A stretch of 47,546 nt of DNA from Deltaproteobacteria bacterium (GTDB lineage Bacteria; Myxococcota; Myxococcia; Myxococcales; 40CM-4-68-19): assembly GCA_005879805.1 (NCBI GenBank), contig VBKL01000125.1, positions 1-47,546 of the forward strand. Direction: 5' to 3'. The notes under the pieces are model-generated. The model was not told where the DNA came from, did no database searches, and was given only the letters and a program-made list of their open reading frames with translations. Of this stretch, positions 29,704 through 39,458 are shown piece by piece (positions within the stretch are counted from its first letter, which is position 1; every line of letters begins with the position of its first letter). The position numbers and the translations under genes are program-made.

Positions 29704-30648
29704 GTGCCCGCCACCCGCAAGGCGACCTCGCCAGGGGTCACCGCGACGCATGCGGCGCGGCGGATCGCACTCGCCGCCGTCTACTTCGGCCCCGTGGTGT
29801 TCCTCCTCGCCACCGCCGTCCTGGTGGTCGGCCTCTGGAAGGGTTGGAACCTCGGCGGCGTCCTCTACGTCGCGGTAGCCGTCCTCGCCGCGCTCGGCGC
29901 GGCCTCCGGCTACGTGCTGCAGCGGCGACTCCACGACATCTCCGGAGCCCTCGAGCGCGCCCAGCGCACCAGCACCGTCGGCCTCCTCACCGCCGGATTC
30001 GCGCACGAGATGAAGAACGCGCTCACCGTGATCCTCGGCTTCGCGGAGCTGTCCCGGACGGCGGCGGAGAAGGCGAACACCGACGCGAAAGTCCTGCGCC
30101 ACCTGCGCGAGGTCGAGAACGAGACCCGCAGGACGGTGGCGCAGCTGCAGAGCTTCCTTTCCTATTCCGCCGGGGACCGCGCGCCGCGGATCCCGCGCGA
30201 CGTCAACGAGCTGGTCCGGGAATCCTTGACGATGATCCGGCCGATGGCGCGGATGAAGGAGCTGACCGTCGAGGAGACGGCCGGGGAGCCACCGCGGGTG
30301 AATTGCGACCCCTTCGCCGTCCGTCAGATGCTGCTCAATCTGCTCCTCAACGCTCTCGACTTCGCTCGCAACCGCATCGTCGTCACCACCTCCCGCTCCC
30401 CGGACGGACAGGCAGAGGTGATCGTCGCCGACGACGGACCCGGAGTCCCCCCGCAAGATCGCCAGCGGATCTTCCAGCGGTTCATCACCACGCGGGCGGG
30501 CGGAAACGGCCTGGGTCTCACCACTTCGCGCGAGATCGCCGAGGCGCACGGCGGTTCCTTGACCTTGCTCGACTCCTCTCCCGGAGCGACCTTTTCGGTG
30601 CGTCTTCCCGCCGCGGCGGCCCAACAGCCCGTGAATCGACCTGCCTAG
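29704..30648 (+). CDS. Membrane sensor histidine kinase
   Basis: 314 residues. Two membrane helices (about 22-46 and 52-72) have almost no periplasmic loop, so the input is probably intramembrane or cytoplasmic. The HisKA H-box is AHEMKNALTVILGFAEL with phospho-acceptor His near 101. HATPase motifs are the N-box LLLNALDFARN, G1 DDGPGV, F-box IFQRFITT and G2 GNGLGLTTS. The start is GTG. A stand-alone receiver is encoded 3 kb downstream on the same strand and may be its partner (inference). Confidence 0.9.
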   Translation: MPATRKATSPGVTATHAARRIALAAVYFGPVVFLLATAVLVVGLWKGWNLGGVLYVAVAVLAALGAASGYVLQRRLHDISGALERAQRTSTVGLLTAGFAHEMKNALTVILGFAELSRTAAEKANTDAKVLRHLREVENETRRTVAQLQSFLSYSAGDRAPRIPRDVNELVRESLTMIRPMARMKELTVEETAGEPPRVNCDPFAVRQMLLNLLLNALDFARNRIVVTTSRSPDGQAEVIVADDGPGVPPQDRQRIFQRFITTRAGGNGLGLTTSREIAEAHGGSLTLLDSSPGATFSVRLPAAAAQQPVNRPA

Positions 30649-30667
30649 CCGATCTATCCTGCGCGCG

Positions 30668-31498
30668 ATGCGACGCTGCGCCCTTCTTCTCGTGGAAGTC
30701 CTCCTCCTCGGCTGCACGGGAGACCCGGCTGCACCTCACCTGGCCCGGGGCAACGTCCTCGTGAACAACGGGAAGCGCGAGGAGGCCGCGAGCGAGTACC
30801 GGGAGGCGGCTCGCCTTTCGCCCAAGGCCGCCCTTCCCCTCGAGCGGCTGGGGGACACGCTCCACGATCTCGGGCGGGCCGACGAGGCGCTCGCGGCGTA
30901 TCGGCAAGCCTCCGCGCGCGACCCCGGCTCGATCACTGCGCGCATCGGCGCGGCCCGTGTTCTCCTCGAGCAGGGACGGCTCGCGGACGCTCGCGGCGAA
31001 TTGACCCTCGCCTTGCGGGATCAGCCGAGCAACCTCTACGCGCTCCTCTCGCGGGGCAACGTCTTGCAGCGGGAGGGCAATCTCAAGGCGGCGCTCGAGG
31101 ACTACCAGACGGCGGTGCACCTCAAGTCGACCAACGTCCCCGCGCTCTACCAGTACGGCCTCGCGCTGCTCGCGGACGGCCAGCAAGAGGAGGCGCAGCG
31201 GACCTTCGATCGGCTGGTGAAAGTGGCTCCCGATTCGCCGGAGGGCTATCACGGCCGCGCCCGCGGAGCGGCGGCTCGGGGCGACGCGGCGGGTGCCGCC
31301 CGGGCACTGCGCGAGGCCGGGGAGAGGGTCGCGAAGGACGCGCGAACGCAGCTTGCCGAGCAAGGACTCACCGGGGACGCGCTGGAACGGGCCGCTGCGG
31401 AAACCACCCGGCGCTCGCTTGCGCAGATGCGTTCGGAGACCGCCTTTGCGGCCTTCGCCTCCGATGCCTCCTTCCGTCGTACCGCCGGCTGGGAATAG
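30668..31498 (+). CDS. TPR-repeat lipoprotein
   Basis: 276 residues. The signal peptide ends with the lipobox LLLGC (Cys16). Six or so TPR units span about 25-215, for example ARGNVLVNNGKREEAASEYR, GDTLHDLGRADEALAAYRQA and SRGNVLQREGNLKAALEDYQ. A C-terminal helical tail is Ala/Arg-rich. TPR arrays mediate protein contacts; this one probably scaffolds envelope or motility machinery. It follows the kinase gene by 19 bp on the same strand, with a second TPR lipoprotein downstream. Confidence 0.85.
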   Translation: MRRCALLLVEVLLLGCTGDPAAPHLARGNVLVNNGKREEAASEYREAARLSPKAALPLERLGDTLHDLGRADEALAAYRQASARDPGSITARIGAARVLLEQGRLADARGELTLALRDQPSNLYALLSRGNVLQREGNLKAALEDYQTAVHLKSTNVPALYQYGLALLADGQQEEAQRTFDRLVKVAPDSPEGYHGRARGAAARGDAAGAARALREAGERVAKDARTQLAEQGLTGDALERAAAETTRRSLAQMRSETAFAAFASDASFRRTAGWE

Positions 31499-31555
31499 AG
31501 GGCATCGGGCAACTGACGGGCGCACGGGCGATCCCGATCCCTCTAGGGTGCGGAC

Positions 31556-32911
31556 ATGACGAAACGCGCGCTCTCGGTAGCCGTCCTCCTCTGCTCTTGC
31601 GCGGCGATCCGCCCGGCGCCGACGGACGGCGCCGCCCTCCTGGCCCATGCGCAGGCGGACCTCGCCGCTGGACGCGACGAGGATGCGGCGAGGGAATTCG
31701 ACCAGCTGCTCGAGCGCGACCCCCGGTCCCTGCCGGCTCTCCGCGGACGCATCGAAGCGTCGAGCCGGCGCGGGGACCTGGCCAAGGTCGCGAGCGACGC
31801 CGCCGGCGCCGCGCAGGCCCGGCCGGCCGATGGCACCGCGTTCTATGCCCTCGGCTTGGCGAGATTCGCGGAGGGCAATGCGGCCGCCGCGCAGGCCGCC
31901 CTCACCAAGGCCGCGGAGCTGATGCCGGGCGAGGCGGACGTGCCCTACCGCCTGGGTCTTTTGCTCCTGGAGAAGCGGGATCTTCCCGAGGCACACGAGC
32001 GGCTGCACCGGGCGGTCGAGCTGGGACCCGCCGTTGCGCGCTACCGCATCGCGCTCGCCGTCTGCCTCGGCAGGACAGGCGATCGCGCGGGCGCGCTTCA
32101 GTCGCTGCGCGAGATACCGGCGCTTCAGCCCAGCGCGGAGGAGGCGCTGCTCGCCGTGAGGGCCGGGCGCGACCTCGCCGACCCATTCCGGGATGCTCCC
32201 CCGGAGATCCGCCACGACCTCGAGAATGCGCTCGGATACCTCTCGGGCGATGCGCCAGGCCTGGCTCTCGAAATCCTGGAATCCGCCGTCGAGCGGTTCC
32301 CCCGACTCGCCATCGCGCACGCGCTCCTCGCCCTCGCTGCCCAGCGCCTCGAGGAGCCCGCCCGCGCGGCAGGCGAGCTGAAACGCGCCGCCGAGCTTGC
32401 GCCAGATCTGCCGCAGCCTCGCATCTGGCTGGGCGAGCTGTACCAGTCCACCGACCGGTTCGAGATGGCGGCGCAGGAGTATGCGGCTGCCCTGGAGGTG
32501 GCCCCGCTCGAGCCCAGCACGCTACGCAGGCTCGGTTCCCTCCGGCTGGAACGGCTCGGGCAGCCTGCGGCGGCGCTCCCTCCGCTGCGCGACGCCGCCG
32601 CCCTGGACGCGGGCGACGCCAGCTTGCAAATCCTCGTTGCGCGAGCCGAGCTGGCCGCCGGGGCCGTGCCAGGAGGCCTGGCCCGGCTCGACCGCCTGGT
32701 TTCGGGTCGTCCGGAGGAAGCGGAGGTGCTCGTGGGTGTTGCCGGGGCGCTCTTCGAGCGCTCTGCCTCGGCCGGTCAGGCCGAACGCGCTCGATTGACC
32801 CGCCGCGTCGTCGCGCTTTGCGAAAAAGCGATGGAGCTACAGCCACGAAGCCCCGCCGCGGCCCGCCTGCTCGCCCAGGCGCAAGCGAGCTCTGCCATCC
32901 GTCGCGATTGA
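31556..32911 (+). CDS. Long TPR-repeat lipoprotein
   Basis: 451 residues. The N-terminus MTKRALSVAVLLCSC is a lipoprotein signal with Cys15. About ten degenerate TPR units follow, among them AALLAHAQADLAAGRDEDAA, FYALGLARFAEGNAAAAQAA and YRLGLLLLEKRDLPEAHERL; all are strongly Ala/Leu-rich. Function beyond scaffolding cannot be assigned. It lies 57 bp after the first TPR lipoprotein and is probably a diverged paralogue. Confidence 0.85.
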   Translation: MTKRALSVAVLLCSCAAIRPAPTDGAALLAHAQADLAAGRDEDAAREFDQLLERDPRSLPALRGRIEASSRRGDLAKVASDAAGAAQARPADGTAFYALGLARFAEGNAAAAQAALTKAAELMPGEADVPYRLGLLLLEKRDLPEAHERLHRAVELGPAVARYRIALAVCLGRTGDRAGALQSLREIPALQPSAEEALLAVRAGRDLADPFRDAPPEIRHDLENALGYLSGDAPGLALEILESAVERFPRLAIAHALLALAAQRLEEPARAAGELKRAAELAPDLPQPRIWLGELYQSTDRFEMAAQEYAAALEVAPLEPSTLRRLGSLRLERLGQPAAALPPLRDAAALDAGDASLQILVARAELAAGAVPGGLARLDRLVSGRPEEAEVLVGVAGALFERSASAGQAERARLTRRVVALCEKAMELQPRSPAAARLLAQAQASSAIRRD

Positions 32912-32997
32912 AAGATTACGAGAAAGTAAGCGGCGGGTCAGTTCTCTGCCGGTCATTTGTGCGCACTGCGCTTGCCACACCCGCCACGTCCGGTACC

Positions 32998-33591
32998 ATG
33001 GTTCCCGTGAGCGAGGCGCCCGAGTCGTCGCGTCCTCCGGTGGCGGCCCAACCCCCGGAGACGAAAGACGAGTCCGCGAGCGGCGGCGGCCGGGCTGCGA
33101 TCGCGCGCGCCCTCTCCGTCGCGACCCGCGCGGTGGTCTCCTGGACGAGCCGCATCTTCGGAGAGCTGGCGGAGCAAGGCGGGCAGGCGGTGCGGGAGTT
33201 CCAGGCCCGTCCCGAGCACTCCCGCTGGCGTGCCTACGCGCTCGGCAGCTACGGCATGATCGTCGTCGCCACCCTGCTCTTCCAGTTCTACGATCCCAAT
33301 CCGCTGGGAGCGGTGGTGCGGGTCCAGCCGGTGGACATCCCCCGCTCGACCGTCATCCTCGTCACCAACAATTCGCGCAAACCCTGGAAGGACGTGAAGC
33401 TGACCCTCAACGGCGTCTTCGTCTACACGCAGGATCTGCTCCCCTCAGGAAGGTCGCTCCGACCGGAGGTCGACAAGTTCATGGTGGTGGACGCAGCAGG
33501 GCTGCCGAGCTTCGCGCCGAGGACGCTCGAGCCGCGAAGCATGCACATCGATTGCGATCGGGGCTCGTTCGACACGGAGCTGAAGCCGTGA
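32998..33591 (+). CDS. Hypothetical protein with one membrane helix
   Basis: 197 residues. A hydrophilic Pro/Ser-rich N-terminus (1-40) and an amphipathic region precede one membrane helix (about 80-98, LGSYGMIVVATLLFQF). A small C-terminal domain follows, with VILVTNNSRKPWKDVKLTLN and YTQDLLPSGRSLRP; this beta-rich pattern resembles FxLYD-like extracytoplasmic domains, but the match is weak. The ATG lacks a clear ribosome site; a GTG three codons later is possible. Its TGA overlaps the GTG of the response-regulator gene, so the two are coupled. Confidence 0.7.
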   Translation: MVPVSEAPESSRPPVAAQPPETKDESASGGGRAAIARALSVATRAVVSWTSRIFGELAEQGGQAVREFQARPEHSRWRAYALGSYGMIVVATLLFQFYDPNPLGAVVRVQPVDIPRSTVILVTNNSRKPWKDVKLTLNGVFVYTQDLLPSGRSLRPEVDKFMVVDAAGLPSFAPRTLEPRSMHIDCDRGSFDTELKP

Positions 33592-33971
33592 TCGCGCAGA
33601 ATTCCGGGCGGGTGCTGGTGGTGGACGACGATCCGGAGATCGTCACCTTCCTTTCCACGCTCCTCGAGCTGGAAGGGATCGAGTCGAGCGTCGCGACCAG
33701 CGCCGCGGCGGCCCTGGAGCAGCTCGAGCAGGTGCATCCGGATCTGGTGCTGCTCGACATCGCCATGCCCGACCGCGACGGCATCGATCTCTGCCGCGAG
33801 CTGAAGAAGGACCCGCGCACCAAGGCGGTCCCGGTGTTCGTCGTCTCGGCGAGGCCAGGCAAGGACGTCGTCGAACGGGCTTTCGCGGCCGGCGCGGAGG
33901 AGTTCATCCGCAAGCCGTTCGAGAACTCCGATCTCATCACCCGGATCCGCGGCCGCCTCGCCGCGCACTAG
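33588..33971 (+). CDS. Stand-alone response regulator receiver protein
   Basis: 127 residues, a single receiver domain: acidic pocket VVDDDPE near 13-19, phospho-acceptor Asp in LVLLDIAMPD (about 57), VVSA switch Ser, and the Lys in FIRKPFEN. It has no output domain, so it acts by protein contact, as in phosphorelays and chemotaxis-like pathways. The GTG start overlaps the upstream membrane-protein stop by 4 bp. The membrane histidine kinase at 29.7 kb is a plausible partner. Confidence 0.9.
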   Translation: MIAQNSGRVLVVDDDPEIVTFLSTLLELEGIESSVATSAAAALEQLEQVHPDLVLLDIAMPDRDGIDLCRELKKDPRTKAVPVFVVSARPGKDVVERAFAAGAEEFIRKPFENSDLITRIRGRLAAH

Positions 33972-33985
33972 CGGCAGCCCGCCCG

Positions 33986-34558
33986 ATGACGGGGCTTGCA
34001 ACGCTCGCGTTGCTGATTGCCGCGACGAGCTACAGCGACAAAGCGCCAGTATCGCAATCGACGGTCACGGCAACTGGTTTGCCTCCGCGTCGATGGAACG
34101 AAGGTTGTCTCGTCCATCGCGGATGCGGAGCGGATTATCTTGGTGCGCCAACGCTCGCGCCGCGCCGTCTGGAACGGTGCGAGGCGAAACGGCCTGCGGC
34201 GGTCAGCCTCGGCGAAGCGCTCGGCCAGGCAGCCGTGGGACGGACGGTGCGGATTGCGGGGATACTCGACCGGCCCGGCCATGTTGAGACCACCCTCGTC
34301 TTGTGCCGCCCCGGCCAGTGCTGCAACGAGACCCGTGCGGGCCTACGCCTCCGCCCGCGCGGATTAGCTTCGACCAGGCGGCGCCAGTATTCCGGGGTGT
34401 CGGTCCCGCTTTCGATCGGCTGCAGAGGTGACGACTCGGCCCTCTGCTGCGGTTACGAGTTCGACAAACCGGTGGAAATCACGGGTACCTGGAGACGGGT
34501 CCTTTATTATCGAGAGCCTGGGTGGCAGTTGGAGCCGGTCTCGCTCTGCGCGCCCTGA
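33986..34558 (+). CDS. Cys-rich hypothetical secreted protein
   Basis: 190 residues. A short hydrophobic N-terminus (1-15) could be a signal peptide. Eight or more cysteines include CLVHRGC, two CC pairs (CRPGQCC and ALCCGYEF) and a terminal LCAP, which suggests disulphides or a metal site. A beta-rich segment with TVRIAGILDRPGHVETTLVL precedes the CC pairs. I recognise no family. Codon choice is less biased toward G/C third positions than its neighbours. It ends 5 bp from the convergent rplQ stop. Confidence 0.6.
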   Translation: MTGLATLALLIAATSYSDKAPVSQSTVTATGLPPRRWNEGCLVHRGCGADYLGAPTLAPRRLERCEAKRPAAVSLGEALGQAAVGRTVRIAGILDRPGHVETTLVLCRPGQCCNETRAGLRLRPRGLASTRRRQYSGVSVPLSIGCRGDDSALCCGYEFDKPVEITGTWRRVLYYREPGWQLEPVSLCAP

Positions 34559-34563
34559 ACCGG

Positions 34564-35124
34564 CTACTTCTCGCCCTCGCCCTCGGGCTTTTCCTTCTTC
34601 GCCTTCTTCTGCTTCGCCGGCTTCTTCTCGGCCGTCTCGCCGGCGCCCTGATCGCCGCCGCCCTCCGCGGCCTTCGCCTTCTTGGCCGGCTTCTTCTCCG
34701 CGGGCTTCTTCCCGGCCGCCTTCTTCTTCTCCTCGCCCGACTCCTTCGGCTCCTCGCCCTTCGGAGTCCTCTCCACGAACTCGAGGATCGCCATCGGGGC
34801 GTTGTCGCCGGGGCGGTTCTGCAGGTGGATCACCCGGGTGTACCCGCCCGGGCGCTCCTTGAAGCGGGGGGCGATGGTGTCGAAGAGCTTCGCCAGCGCG
34901 GCCTGATCGCGCACTGTCCGGTGCACGAGCCGCCGCGCCGCGAGCGTTCCGACCCGCGCCTTGGTGACCAGCTTCTCCACCACCCGCCGCGTCTCCTTCG
35001 CCTTGGCGGTGGTGGTGCGGATGCTCTCGCTCAGGATCACGCTGCGGATGAGATTGCGGAGGAGCGCCTTCCGGTGCCCGGTGTTCCGGCCCAGCTTGCG
35101 GCCCGCGTTGAGGTGGCGAGACAT
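34564..35124 (-). CDS. rplQ: 50S ribosomal protein L17 with long Lys/Glu/Ala tail
   Basis: 186 residues. The first 118 are canonical L17 ([18 protein letters not shown], then [35 protein letters not shown]). The remaining 68 residues are a low-complexity tail of Lys, Glu, Ala and Pro. L17 lies near the exit tunnel of the large subunit. Last gene of the alpha operon, 27 bp after rpoA. Confidence 0.96.
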   Translation of the reverse strand: MSRHLNAGRKLGRNTGHRKALLRNLIRSVILSESIRTTTAKAKETRRVVEKLVTKARVGTLAARRLVHRTVRDQAALAKLFDTIAPRFKERPGGYTRVIHLQNRPGDNAPMAILEFVERTPKGEEPKESGEEKKKAAGKKPAEKKPAKKAKAAEGGGDQGAGETAEKKPAKQKKAKKEKPEGEGEK

Positions 35125-35151
35125 GGCATTCGACCCCGACGAACGAGAGGA

Positions 35152-36177
<1,026 letters not shown>

Positions 36178-36247
36178 TGTGTTCTTCTCCTTGCCGTCCT
36201 ACTCCCGGACGAGGCCGGGCTCCATCGGATCGGCTTGGGGTTTCGGC

Positions 36248-36282
36248 AAAAAACGGGACCGGGCCTTCTAACGGCCCGGCCT
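36248..36282 (-). terminator. Intrinsic terminator or attenuator between rpsD and rpoA
   Basis: On the minus strand a 9-bp GC stem (arms with CCGGGCC / GGCCCGG, one G-T pair) with a 7-base loop is followed, after CG, by six Ts. It lies 15 bp after the rpsD stop and about 70 bp before rpoA. Read-through control in mid-operon is a reasonable inference. Confidence 0.65.
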
Positions 36283-36296
36283 TGGATTTGCAACGC

Positions 36297-36923
36297 TCAC
36301 TTCGAGTAGAGCTCGACGATGAGCTGCTCCTGGATGGGCATGGTGATGTCCTCCCGGGCGGGCTGCGCCTTCACCGTCCCCTTGAATCCGCCCTTGTCCA
36401 GGTCGAGCCAGGCGGGCACCCCGCGCCGCTCGACCGCCTCCAGCGCTTCGTTGATGCGGACGATGCGCTGGCTCTTGTCCTTCACTTGGACCACGTCGCC
36501 GACCTTCACCTGGAAGCTCGGGACGTTGACCTTGCGGCCGTTCACCCGGAAATGTCCGTGCCGGACGAGCTGGCGAGCCTCGGCGCGGGTATCGGCGAAT
36601 CCGAGCCGGAAGACGACGTTGTCGAGGCGCTGCTCGAGGAACTGGAGGAGGTTCTCGCCCGTCTTGCCCTTCGCCGCCGAGCCGCGGGCGTAGTAACCGC
36701 GGAACTGCGTCTCGAGGAGCCCGTAGAGGCGCTTTACTTTTTGCTTCTCGCGCAGCTGCACGCCGTATTCGGAGAACTTGGCGCGGCCCTGGCCGTGCTG
36801 GCCGGGCGGATACGGGCGGCGCTCGATGGCGCACTTGTCCGTGTAGCAGCGGTCGCCCTTCAAATACATCTTCAGATTTTCGCGCCGGCAGATGCGGCAA
36901 GAGCTTTCGGTATATCGAGCCAT
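36297..36923 (-). CDS. rpsD: 30S ribosomal protein S4
   Basis: 208 residues. It has the N-terminal zinc-type cysteine set (SCRICRRE and [11 protein letters not shown]), then [10 protein letters not shown] and the S4 RNA-binding domain [21 protein letters not shown]4 initiates small-subunit assembly and in E. coli represses the alpha operon. Order rpsM-rpsK-rpsD-rpoA is conserved. Confidence 0.98.
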   Translation of the reverse strand: MARYTESSCRICRRENLKMYLKGDRCYTDKCAIERRPYPPGQHGQGRAKFSEYGVQLREKQKVKRLYGLLETQFRGYYARGSAAKGKTGENLLQFLEQRLDNVVFRLGFADTRAEARQLVRHGHFRVNGRKVNVPSFQVKVGDVVQVKDKSQRIVRINEALEAVERRGVPAWLDLDKGGFKGTVKAQPAREDITMPIQEQLIVELYSK

Positions 36924-36934
36924 TGTCGAATCCC

Positions 36935-37402
36935 TTAGACGCGGCGCCGCTTGGGGGGGCGGCAGCCGTTGTGCGGGATGGGGGTGATGTCGCGGATGAG
37001 CGAGACCTTGAGGCCGGCGGCGGCGATGGCACGCAGCGCGGACTCGCGGCCCGCTCCCGGGCCCTTCACCATCACCGAGACGTTCTTGAGGCCGTGCTCC
37101 ATCGCCTTGGCGGCGGCGTCGCCGGCGGCCACCTGCGCGGCGAAGGGCGTCGACTTGCGCGAGCCCTTGAACCCGCGGGCGCCGGCGGAGGACCAGGAAA
37201 GCACGTTCCCGCTCACGTCGGTGATGGTGATGATGGTGTTGTTGAAGGTGCTCTGGATGAAGACGATCCCGGTCTGGATGTTCTTCTTGCTCTTCTTCTT
37301 GCCCTTCTTGCCCTTGGGCTCGGTGGTCGCGGCGGCGCCTGCTGCGGGCGCGCCGGGAGCGGCAGGCGACGGGGTCTGGGGAGGCTTCTGCTCTTCAGCC
37401 AT
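36935..37402 (-). CDS. rpsK: 30S ribosomal protein S11 with N-terminal extension
   Basis: 155 residues versus about 129 in E. coli. The S11 core starts near residue 40 ([20 protein letters not shown]) and ends with [16 protein letters not shown]. The first 39 residues are Ala/Pro/Lys-rich and begin MAEEQK, the same opening as the extended L5. The core is intact, including the [12 protein letters not shown] segment. Confidence 0.97.
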   Translation of the reverse strand: MAEEQKPPQTPSPAAPGAPAAGAAATTEPKGKKGKKKSKKNIQTGIVFIQSTFNNTIITITDVSGNVLSWSSAGARGFKGSRKSTPFAAQVAAGDAAAKAMEHGLKNVSVMVKGPGAGRESALRAIAAAGLKVSLIRDITPIPHNGCRPPKRRRV

Positions 37403-37425
37403 CGGTCATCGTCCTCGGAGAAGGT

Positions 37426-37815
37426 TCAGGGCTTGGCCGGCGCGGCGGCGGGGCGGGCGCGGACGATGCCGCGCTTCGGACCCTTGCGGGTGCGGGCGTT
37501 GGTATGGGTGCGCTGGCCGCGGACGGGTAGCCCTTTGCGGTGGCGCAGGCCGCGGTAGCAGCCGAGGTCCATCAGGCGCTTGATGTTGAGCGAGGTCTCG
37601 CGGCGCAGATCGCCCTCGACCTTGTAGCCCTGCTCGAGCGTCTCGCGGATGCGGTGGACCTCGTCGTCGGTGAGATCCTTGGTGCGCCGGGTGGGATCGA
37701 TCTGGGCCGCCGCACAGAGCTTGCGGGCAGTGGTGGGGCCGATCCCGTACAGATACGTGAGGGAGACCTGGATCTGCTTCTCGCGCGGAAGGTCTACGCC
37801 TGCGATGCGAGCCAT
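37426..37815 (-). CDS. rpsM: 30S ribosomal protein S13
   Basis: 129 residues, canonical: [47 protein letters not shown] and a basic tail. S13 contacts L5 at the inter-subunit bridge and the P-site tRNA. It follows rpmJ by 3 bp and precedes rpsK by 23 bp. Confidence 0.98.
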   Translation of the reverse strand: MARIAGVDLPREKQIQVSLTYLYGIGPTTARKLCAAAQIDPTRRTKDLTDDEVHRIRETLEQGYKVEGDLRRETSLNIKRLMDLGCYRGLRHRKGLPVRGQRTHTNARTRKGPKRGIVRARPAAAPAKP

Positions 37816-37818
37816 CGA

Positions 37819-37935
37819 TTATCCCTGCCTCTGCTTATGACGCGGATTCGCGGAACAGATGACCCGGACCACGCCCTTGCGCCGGATGACCTTGCACTTG
37901 ACGCAGATCTTCTTCACCGATGCGCGGACCTTCAT
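37819..37935 (-). CDS. rpmJ: 50S ribosomal protein L36 (zinc-binding form)
   Basis: 38 residues, [20 protein letters not shown], with the C-x2-C, C, H zinc ligands (CVKC, IC, RHKQ). It has GGAGG 5 bases before the ATG. It is the first gene after a promoter and starts the alpha operon here; infA, which often lies between map and rpmJ, is not present in the 210-bp gap. Confidence 0.97.
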   Translation of the reverse strand: MKVRASVKKICVKCKVIRRKGVVRVICSANPRHKQRQG

Positions 37936-38065
37936 TGGTCCTCCAGAACGCGGTTCCGGGCGCGCGCTGGCGCCGGAAAAACGTGCTCCTTTGAAAACCG
38001 ACCTGGCGCCGCACCCCAACAACCGCCGTCGCGGCCGGGGCCAACCCGACACCAAAGGGGCTGCG

Positions 38066-38094
38066 TCAATAGCAGCGGCGTCCCTCTCTGTCAA
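38066..38094 (-). promoter_or_regulatory. Sigma70-type promoter for rpmJ and the alpha operon
   Basis: The minus strand carries a perfect TTGACA -35 box, a 17-bp spacer and TATTGA as -10. It is the best sigma70 match in the window. Initiation near 38059 gives a leader of about 120 bases before rpmJ, long enough for ribosomal-protein autoregulation. Confidence 0.75.
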
Positions 38095-38145
38095 ATGGGG
38101 AAGGACGGAGGGCGGGCGGGCGAGTGGTGCCTTGGACGAGGGTCC

Positions 38146-38913
38146 TCAAGCCGGCCCCGTCAGCACCACCGGCCCTTTCTCCGTCACCGCGATCGTGTGC
38201 TCGAAGTGCGCGGAATTCTTGCCGTCCTTCGTTACCACCGTCCACCCGTCGCTCAACGTCCGCACTTCGTGCGTACCTGCGTTGATCATCGGCTCGACCG
38301 CCAACACCATCCCGGCCCGGAGCCGCGGATTGAACTGCCCCCGGGTCCAGAGAGCCGGACCATAGTTCGGGACCTGCGGATCCTCGTGGGGCCGCTTCCC
38401 GATGCCGTGCCCCACATAATCCCGGACGATGCCGTAGCCGTGGGGTTCGATCACGCCCTGAACGGCGGCACCGATGTCCGAGATCCGGTTGCCCGGGACC
38501 ATCGCGCGGATGGCGGCTTCCAGGCTCTCGCGGGTCGCGTCGGCGAGCTTTTGCGCCTCCGGGGTGACCTTCCCCACCGATACGGTCCGGGCCGCATCGC
38601 CGTACCAGCCGCGCACCACCGCGCCGTGGTCGAGCTTGACGAGATCGCCTTCGACCAGCCTGCGCTTGCCGGGGATCCCGTGGACCACCTGCTCGTTCAC
38701 CGAGATGCAGATGTGCTTGGGAAAGCCGTACAGCCCGATGAAGGCGCACGCCGCTCCGCGTTTCTCGGTCTCGCGCTTGGCTACGGCGTCGAGCTCATCG
38801 AGGGTGATTCCCGGCTCGGAGATCTTCGCCAGCTCCTCGAGCACCTCGTGCACGACGAGGCCCGCCTCCCGCATGATGGCGATCTCGTCCGCGCTCTTGA
38901 TTTCGATCCCCAT
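38146..38913 (-). CDS. map: Methionine aminopeptidase, type I
   Basis: 255 residues. Metal ligands lie in LDHGAVVRGWYGDAARTV (Asp), DYVGHGIG (His), MVLAVEPM (Glu) and the C-terminal SAHFEHTIAV (Glu). It removes the N-terminal Met from nascent proteins. The ATG (MGIEIKSADEI) is used; in-frame codons upstream run through dispersed repeat B. A GGAG lies about 9 bases upstream. Position between adk and rpmJ is conserved. Confidence 0.97.
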   Translation of the reverse strand: MGIEIKSADEIAIMREAGLVVHEVLEELAKISEPGITLDELDAVAKRETEKRGAACAFIGLYGFPKHICISVNEQVVHGIPGKRRLVEGDLVKLDHGAVVRGWYGDAARTVSVGKVTPEAQKLADATRESLEAAIRAMVPGNRISDIGAAVQGVIEPHGYGIVRDYVGHGIGKRPHEDPQVPNYGPALWTRGQFNPRLRAGMVLAVEPMINAGTHEVRTLSDGWTVVTKDGKNSAHFEHTIAVTEKGPVVLTGPA

Positions 38914-38915
38914 CA

Positions 38916-39458
<543 letters not shown>

